A stretch of 64,000 nt of DNA from the NCBI RefSeq assembly GCF_901709675.1, contig NC_051092.1, forward strand, positions 9,256,491 through 9,320,490, in the 5' to 3' direction. The notes beneath the pieces were generated by a model, which worked only from the letters and a program-made list of their open reading frames with translations, was not told the origin of the DNA and ran no database searches. Shown one piece after another: positions 56,001 to 64,000 of the stretch (position 1 is its first letter; every line of letters starts with the position of its first letter). The translations under genes were made by a program, and so were the position numbers. This DNA comes from Syngnathus acus. Taxonomy: Eukaryota > Chordata > Actinopteri > Syngnathiformes > Syngnathidae.

Positions 56001-58433
56001 ACTTGACTGATTACTTTTTTTAAAATAACTAAGTTTGATTACAACGTAGTTAAATGGTTACTTTCATCCAATATTGATCATCCTGCTTAACATACAGTTT
56101 TGCCTCTTAATTGGAAGTGAATTTGGAACAGTGACGCTTGAGAATTAAGTTTGTTTTTAGAAATAAATAAATAAAGACAACCTTTTTGACTTAGCATTTT
56201 TACTTAAAAAATGTAACAGAAAATCCACCCCAACACGCTGAAGGAGTACACTGGCCTAACAGAAACAAGTTGTCTTTCTTTGATAAACCTCCGATAACAA
56301 ATGCAAAAGTAACAATTGCACTGTTGTTTATTTTTTTTCTATAAGAATGGATTAATATATTATCTATAAGTTTAGTTCCAAAGTTTTGGTCAACAATGGT
56401 ATCATTTGCACATAAATGTTTTTTTGTTTTTCCTCTCCTCCCACCAGAACATTAACTAAAGCAGCAAAGCAAACACAAACACACAAATCGTCCTCCTTTG
56501 AATTATTCATTCATTGGTGCCATTTTATAATTGCTTGGAAGGTGAACATGGGCCTTTTGTGAAGAACTGGCCAGGCTTGTCAGGGTACAGTGGAAACTGA
56601 TAAGCAGCTTAAGCCAAGGGAACACAGGTACAAAGATGATTGAAACCTAGACCTGCACCCCACCCCACAGCACACGGAAACTATGTTGCTATCAGACACC
56701 CTAAAAGACATCATATAAACTTTAATAGTTGGAATATTAGAAAATAATGAACAAAGAAATAAAACAACTAAAATGCTGTAAATGGGCTATAGGGGTTGTT
56801 TAGTAACGTTTTACTTTCAAAGGATACCCTCTATTTAAATAAAACCAACATTTATAATCCCATTGATATTGATCAATTGGGAAAAAAAACAATGGAAAGC
56901 CCCAAGACCAAAGTACTTACTGGTGATACATGCGTAGGACATCATACAAGTAGTCTTTCTCCGCTTCATTTTCAATCAGCAACTCCACCTGCAAGACAGT
57001 GAAAACATTCCCAACATCTGCATGGGGTGAACCATGTTGCAAAAGTTGTACAAACCTTATGACGACTCAGCTGTTGCAGGATGGTTTTTAAGAAGCGCTT
57101 TGGCCACTCGCAAATGTAACACATTGTCCTTGTTTACAACTCAGTCTAATCTTAAACCTACATTTTCTTGCAAGATCAAGATTCGGCTAACATTCTCACT
57201 TTGTCTAAAAAGTGTTTTGATCAAGGTGAGTCTTCTGTACTGAAGGAAGCTTTTCGGACTGCCTGTCCCTTCCCATCAAACCACAGCAAGTGAATAATAG
57301 CAGTACAGTAGAGGAGGCTACAGGAGGAAGGTCTGGAGTGTCATCTTACATCTCAGGCACAAGGGTAAACATTCACACTCTGAAGTCATTTACACACAAC
57401 TTTAAAAGGGCAAAAAATATATAATAATAACTCAATCAGGTGGCTGTAGATCAATTAATGATTGGAATAAAGCTTAGCCTGAGACAGACACTATCGTGAC
57501 AATTATGCGTCACTGGATCTACATGCCATTTATGACAGCCATAAATGTCTTTCTCCACTCCTGCCTGAACAGACTTTGACACCATAAACCAATAACATAA
57601 AGGATCTCTGGTCAGCCACAGAGCCATTTTGAAAAGTGTCATGTGCGCTTAGTCGGTTCCTATAATAATTTATGACTTGTTCCACAGATCTCAACCTTCC
57701 GAACAAATGTGCATTTAATACTCACACAATTATACACATGCCAGACAACTAAACTGGAACCAAGAAAAACACTGAGACAGCCCAACACAGCAATGAACAA
57801 AGCCTGATTGTGTCCTGTTCAGTCTCTAATTAAACCCTGAAATTCCTCATTTATTCCGGATCAGCTGCTCATCTCTGGCACATCTACATTTATTCAATTC
57901 TGGTTTGCCCTTTATCAGAAGCCTCTGTGTGTCTGAGTGCAGCCCAGATGGTTGTATGGAGATACACTGAGCTTGAAAACACCCTGGCCGTATCACGTTC
58001 CCTTCCTCTGTTGCCAGTTACCTTTTGAAAAACTACTTCTGTAATGCAGAGAAAACAAAAAAAAGCTTGCTAATAAGCTTACATTTTAGACGTATGACAA
58101 CATCATGCAAAGCATAAGGGAGCAGTAATTAGATAGACAGAATAAAATGAGTTCACGGTAGTAGTGCAATTAGGTCTAAATTATACTGAGAATTATGGAT
58201 ACAATATCCACAAAAAACACAATTATATGTATGTTTACGCCTACTTTCTAACCCCACAATCCCCCGGATGCTTCGTGTTTGAGATGCCAATAAAGATGAT
58301 CTGCATATTCATTTTCAACTTTCGGTAGGACAGGTAGACTTTTGATGAATGACATCTTGTAGCGCGTGATCACAATTAAACATGTTTCATGCCTTACCTT
58401 GTGCCTGAATTCACGAGCAACTTTGCGCTCCAT
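43793..58433 (-). CDS. ush1c: harmonin, PDZ scaffold protein
   Basis: Scaffold of hair-cell stereocilia (upper tip-link density), photoreceptors and the intestinal brush border; it binds cadherin-23, protocadherin-15, sans and myosin VIIa. The short isoform (a type) joins 20 exons into 1,671 nt, 556 aa (human a about 552). Its parts are an N-terminal helical domain (1-82), PDZ1 (about 84-170), PDZ2 (about 210-295), a coiled coil (about 300-390), PDZ3 (about 450-540) and a terminal DEVTFF (human ELTFF). The start at 58433 gives [12 protein letters not shown], a near-exact match to the human first exon (36 nt). Extra exons at 48268-50435 encode the second coiled coil and the proline-rich PST region of the long (b type) isoform. 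It lies upstream of abcc8 on the same strand and head to head with ccdc77. Confidence 0.96.
46237..46746. mobile_element. hAT miniature element carrying telomere-like repeats
   Basis: The 510-bp element has perfect 16-bp terminal inverted repeats (CAGTGGTTCTTAACCT) and a perfect 8-bp target duplication GTATAGAT (46229-46236 and 46747-46754). This is diagnostic of hAT transposition. The interior from about 46505 to 46690 is an irregular array built from CCCTAA/CCCTAACCCTAA and GTTTGAAA. There is no transposase. It lies in ush1c intron 21. Confidence 0.9.
46768..46890 (-). mobile_element. degenerate SINE-like copy, minus orientation
   Basis: Read on the minus strand it contains GTCTGCCTCACAATTCTGA and GTGTATGGAGTTTGCATGG, the diagnostic phrases of the family seen at 22358-22675. 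Confidence 0.6.
47004..48267. other. ush1c intron between exons 20 and 21
   Basis: About 1.26 kb. I searched it for an exon matching the human long-isoform text that follows RPAV and found none. No repeat is recognised. Confidence 0.45.
48268..50435 (-). CDS. ush1c: ush1c exons 15-20, long-isoform coiled coil and PST region
   Basis: Exon 15 (50386-50435) reads [16 protein letters not shown]. Exon 16 (50073-50234) is KKKKKK then [20 protein letters not shown]. Exon 17 (49811-49927) is [20 protein letters not shown]. Exon 18 (48911 or 48940 to 49525) contains [14 protein letters not shown] and 19 consecutive prolines (49085-49141). A 48-nt candidate exon 19 lies at 48484-48531, and exon 20 (48268-48389) contains [10 protein letters not shown] and RPAVRSDGL. 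All but exon 19 have clear counterparts in human harmonin b. Phases demand that exon 18 end in phase 1, which the obvious donor (CCCAAG then GTTAGA) does not give. A donor at 48940 (ACCA then GTGAAG) would. A segment matching the human text after RPAV was not found. Confidence 0.75.
50947..51002 (-). CDS. ush1c: ush1c exon 14, short-isoform specific
   Basis: A 56-nt acidic exon reading [19 protein letters not shown] enters in phase 1 and leaves in phase 0. It can therefore join exon 21 (46962-47003) but not exon 15. It takes the place of the acidic human isoform-a segment ending EEQGEQ, with little sequence identity. Confidence 0.75.
51154..52609 (-). CDS. ush1c: ush1c exons 11-13: first coiled coil
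   Basis: Exons 52467-52609, 51385-51450 and 51154-51299, residues 296-413. The heavily charged helix begins [20 protein letters not shown] and continues through [22 protein letters not shown] and [13 protein letters not shown], parallel to the human coiled coil. Exon 13 ends in a Pro/Ser-rich stretch and in phase 1. That phase lets it join either exon 14 (short form) or exon 15 (long form). Confidence 0.93.
52930..53075 (+). mobile_element. degenerate SINE-like 3' piece with (GGAT)n
   Basis: The phrases GATTAGCAACCAGTCCAAGG and GAGGATAAGCATGGATGGA match the 3' end of the dispersed fish repeat, followed by an ATGGATGG/AATG-type tail. It lies in ush1c intron 10. Confidence 0.6.
53476..58433 (-). 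CDS. ush1c: ush1c exons 1-10: N-terminal domain, PDZ1, PDZ2
   Basis: Exons 58398-58433, 56921-56988, 55701-55844, 55460-55598, 54606-54714, 54483-54507, 54344-54401, 53992-54180, 53849-53908 and 53476-53532, residues 1-295. The N-terminal domain contains [23 protein letters not shown]1 has the carboxylate loop GLGLSV and [16 protein letters not shown]2 has [20 protein letters not shown] and [13 protein letters not shown]. Exon 6 is only 25 nt (HVGMIPVK) and was placed by phase. The acceptor of exon 5 has a weak polypyrimidine tract but gives the right frame. Confidence 0.95.
55845..56920. other. ush1c intron 2
   Basis: About 1.1 kb, AT-rich. A run of TTACTT/AACTAAGT words at about 55940-56070 looks like a decayed simple repeat. 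I see no exon or RNA gene. Confidence 0.5.
56989..58397. other. ush1c intron 1
   Basis: About 1.4 kb with no recognisable exon, repeat family or RNA gene. Confidence 0.5.
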
Positions 58434-59020
58434 TATAAGCAAACAAAAACGAGCAAGTTTAAGCCTACGCAGTGACGTGAGATCCCTATGAAGGTGACGT
58501 TTGAGCCGTCAGCCCAGGCAATTATATAAAGGTTCTTTTACTGCAGTCTAACTTCCGGGAAAGATTTCACAATTAAGGCTTTATTAAAGCGAGAACATTA
58601 TTGACATGGAAGTAAAATAAAATAAAATAAAGTTGTCATTGCTTTCTAGTTAAATATCCTATATTATACGAGGTAAATCATATATATGCATGGTTGCATG
58701 TATCCATGAAAACTCAACAATAAATATTTTCTTTTGAATAAAAAAATCGAATCCGTATCATTCCAATTTTAGTAATCTACTTTTATTTCTCTGTAAAATA
58801 AAGCACGCCATCATCCTTAACATTTGAACCGGTAGTCGGGGCTCCGGAGTCCGCTAAACAAAGGTAAAACCTTCATCTACTCAACTCAATTGAGTGAAAC
58901 GTTTTAGACTCCGAGACAAACAAATGCTGAATGAATAAATAAACAAATGCATGAGGGGGGGAATCAAATAATAGTACCTGCAAAATGAAAAATTTACTAG
59001 TAGTGCCGTGAAAAACAATT

Positions 59021-59021
<1 letters not shown>

Positions 59022-59073
<52 letters not shown>

Positions 59074-59088
59074 GTTGTTGTTGTTGTT
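59022..59088. repeat. (ATT)n then (GTT)n microsatellite
   Basis: About 17 ATT units to 59073 are followed by five GTT units. It lies between ush1c and ccdc77. Confidence 0.95.
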
Positions 59089-59755
59089 ATTTTATTTTTT
59101 ATTTTGTAACATCCATTCAGTCCGACAACTCCATTTGTTTACATTGTTGTGGGTTAATATTTCTTTTATCTACCACTAGATGGCAAAGTAGTTTCCATCT
59201 TTCCCCTTTCAACCCAAAGAAGACGAAGAGGCGTAAATTTCCGGGTTTCAAACAGTTACAATCGCAACGAACATAACAAACAACTGCGTGGTATGTGAAA
59301 TGTTGAATAATGTGTTATTATGAGTCCTAATAATCAGGATGCCTTTTTAGGACAGAATTATTTTGTTGAACACGTACTCAGTGTAGACGATCACTTTCTG
59401 CAAACAGTGACATACTCCTTATTTACATTCATACCGTTAAAGTCAAAACAACTCTGCTAAATCAGTATGTCTGTGAGATGATTACGCGTAGTGTTCTTCA
59501 TCTAAATGGTATCTATAATGTGTCAAAGTAGAGCATTTCAAAAGTCCCGCTCTCCCCGGTCATAGAAGTAACTCTTCTCCGTCCTCCTCACTGAACGATG
59601 AACGCCTCTTTGTTTATAGAATTGAACGTTTCATTTTATGCGTTCGGAATCATTTTAATTTGTGCTTATTAATGCGAATATCATAATATATAATATAATG
59701 TTATGGTTAGTATATAATGTCAAAAACGATATAGTACTGTAGAAATATAAGATTG

Positions 59756-59823
59756 CTGCCCTGCCATTGGCTGGCGACCAGCCCAAAGTGTCCTCGCCTC
59801 TTGGTCCAAGTCAGCTGGGGCTG
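59756..59823 (+). mobile_element. 3' scrap of the dispersed SINE-like repeat
   Basis: CCCTGCCATTGGCTGGCGAC and a following GTCAGCTGGG match the family at 22358-22675; the rest is missing. Confidence 0.6.
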
Positions 59824-59984
59824 AGTGAAAGTTATCCCTCGTACGGGTAAAATCCCCCAAAACAGCACGTTTGTTCAACCATTAACACTGCATAGTCAAA
59901 TGCACCAAGCCATATTCCACGCCAGACTGAGGACTGACTCATTTTTCTTTTTGCAGATCCTTTTACTGTGGGCAAACTTCTGGT

Positions 59985-63351
<3,367 letters not shown>

Positions 63352-63454
63352 GGAGTGGCTCACATTGTTTTTTTATTGATACCTTAAACAACTTTATGAG
63401 CCTTACGCAAGTGATGTGCTTTGTACTGTTTATTAGTACAACTTATTTTGTGCC

Positions 63455-63460
63455 AATAAA
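63455..63460 (+). other. ccdc77 poly(A) signal
   Basis: AATAAA 104 nt after the ccdc77 stop codon, followed by T-rich sequence. Confidence 0.75.
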
Positions 63461-63587
63461 TGTTTTTTAATTCATCACATTTTATTCCCTTTTTAATTCT
63501 AGACGAAGCACAGTACATGTTGCCTCACACCTATTCATTTGCCATTTTATGAAAATCATCCATCCAGTATATTTTCTGTTCCACTTT

Positions 63588-63660
63588 TCAGAATCAGCTT
63601 TATTGGCCAAATTTGTGCATGCCAAACAAGGAATTTGATCTCAGCCTCTGTACAACATTT
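63588..63660 (+). mobile_element. dispersed fish repeat fragment
   Basis: The phrase AGAATCAGCTTTATTGGCCA followed by CAAGGAATTTGATCTC is a recurrent dispersed fish repeat that I recognise but cannot name. Confidence 0.5.
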
Positions 63661-64000
63661 AAGTGACTAACAACGTTCATAACTATCTAATCTACACACT
63701 GAATATTTTTGTTGTCTTCCAATTTTTAATCAGGCTCTAAGAACTACCTACCACCGGGTGGTTGCGCAAGTGTGTGACGTGTTAGACGTAGTTCAAATTA
63801 TTAATTATGTATCATAAGTAAAAATAAAAAACAACTCTATCGGTAATGTAACTTTTAAACACAACATTAGCATTTGGAAATAAAGCGCAATTTAATAAGC
63901 ACACCAGACGAACCATATAGTTTCGTTTTCCCTAAAATGAACCGCACTTCTAAATTTAATTCAAGGGCGTTTCCTGGAAGCGTGACGCAGTTTTACGCAT
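63661..64000. other. right edge, possible promoter of next gene
   Basis: No exon seen. The last 35 bases (TTTCCTGGAAGCGTGACGCA) hold an ETS-like GGAA and a CRE-like TGACGC word, as in TATA-less vertebrate promoters. A gene start just beyond the window is possible. Confidence 0.3.

Larger units (their letters stand above)
58434..59984. other. ush1c-ccdc77 divergent intergenic region
   Basis: The two genes are head to head with 1.55 kb between start codons, so both promoters must lie here. Sequence around 59235-59290 (CTTC..TTTCCGGG-like, then a GTATGT donor after 59290) could be the ccdc77 first noncoding exon. A TTCCGGGAA ETS-like word lies at about 58553. An (ATT)n array and a SINE scrap also occur. 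Confidence 0.5.

Noticed and set aside
59019-59276. Poly-tyrosine open frame
   Set aside because: Translation of the (ATT)n microsatellite.

Overview
The window is nuclear DNA of a vertebrate, almost certainly a teleost fish. The genes have many short coding exons with GT/AG junctions, the proteins match vertebrate families residue for residue over long stretches, and the intergenic and intronic DNA carries fish-type SINEs, L2-like LINE pieces, hAT miniature elements and microsatellites. The dispersed SINE families look percomorph-like, but I cannot name the species.

Layout: 1-2,515 is repeat-rich. It holds a 1.43-kb element with terminal inverted repeats (TIRs) built around identical 235-bp tandem repeats, a tRNA-like SINE, a small polyadenylated retro-insertion and a GAACGA-rich block. 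Then come three minus-strand genes in tandem: ush1c (harmonin; stop 43,793, start 58,433), abcc8 (SUR1; stop 5,868, start 40,271) and kcnj11 (Kir6.2; 3,365-4,522, one exon). On the plus strand, head to head with ush1c, is ccdc77 (59,985-63,351, ten coding exons). The last 650 bases hold its 3' end and the unassigned start of the next region.

I rebuilt all exons by reading both strands. abcc8 gives 38 coding exons, 4,761 nt, 1,586 aa. ush1c isoform a gives 20 exons, 1,671 nt, 556 aa. ccdc77 gives 458 aa. Phases are consistent throughout, apart from one unresolved junction in the long harmonin isoform.

Function: kcnj11 and abcc8 encode the pore and the sulfonylurea-receptor subunit of the ATP-sensitive K+ channel that couples metabolism to membrane voltage, classically in pancreatic beta cells. 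In human they lie next to each other, with USH1C beyond ABCC8, so ush1c-abcc8-kcnj11 is old conserved synteny. ush1c encodes a PDZ scaffold of hair-cell stereocilia, photoreceptors and brush border. ccdc77 is a coiled-coil protein that is not a neighbour of this block in human, as far as I know.

The most interesting signals outside the genes are the TIR-bounded satellite at the left edge, a hAT miniature element with an intact target duplication carrying telomere-like repeats (46,237-46,746), a cluster of nuclear-receptor half-sites in abcc8 intron 1, a possible upstream abcc8 exon that would extend the SUR1 N-terminus in frame, and the phase-enforced choice between the short and long harmonin isoforms.
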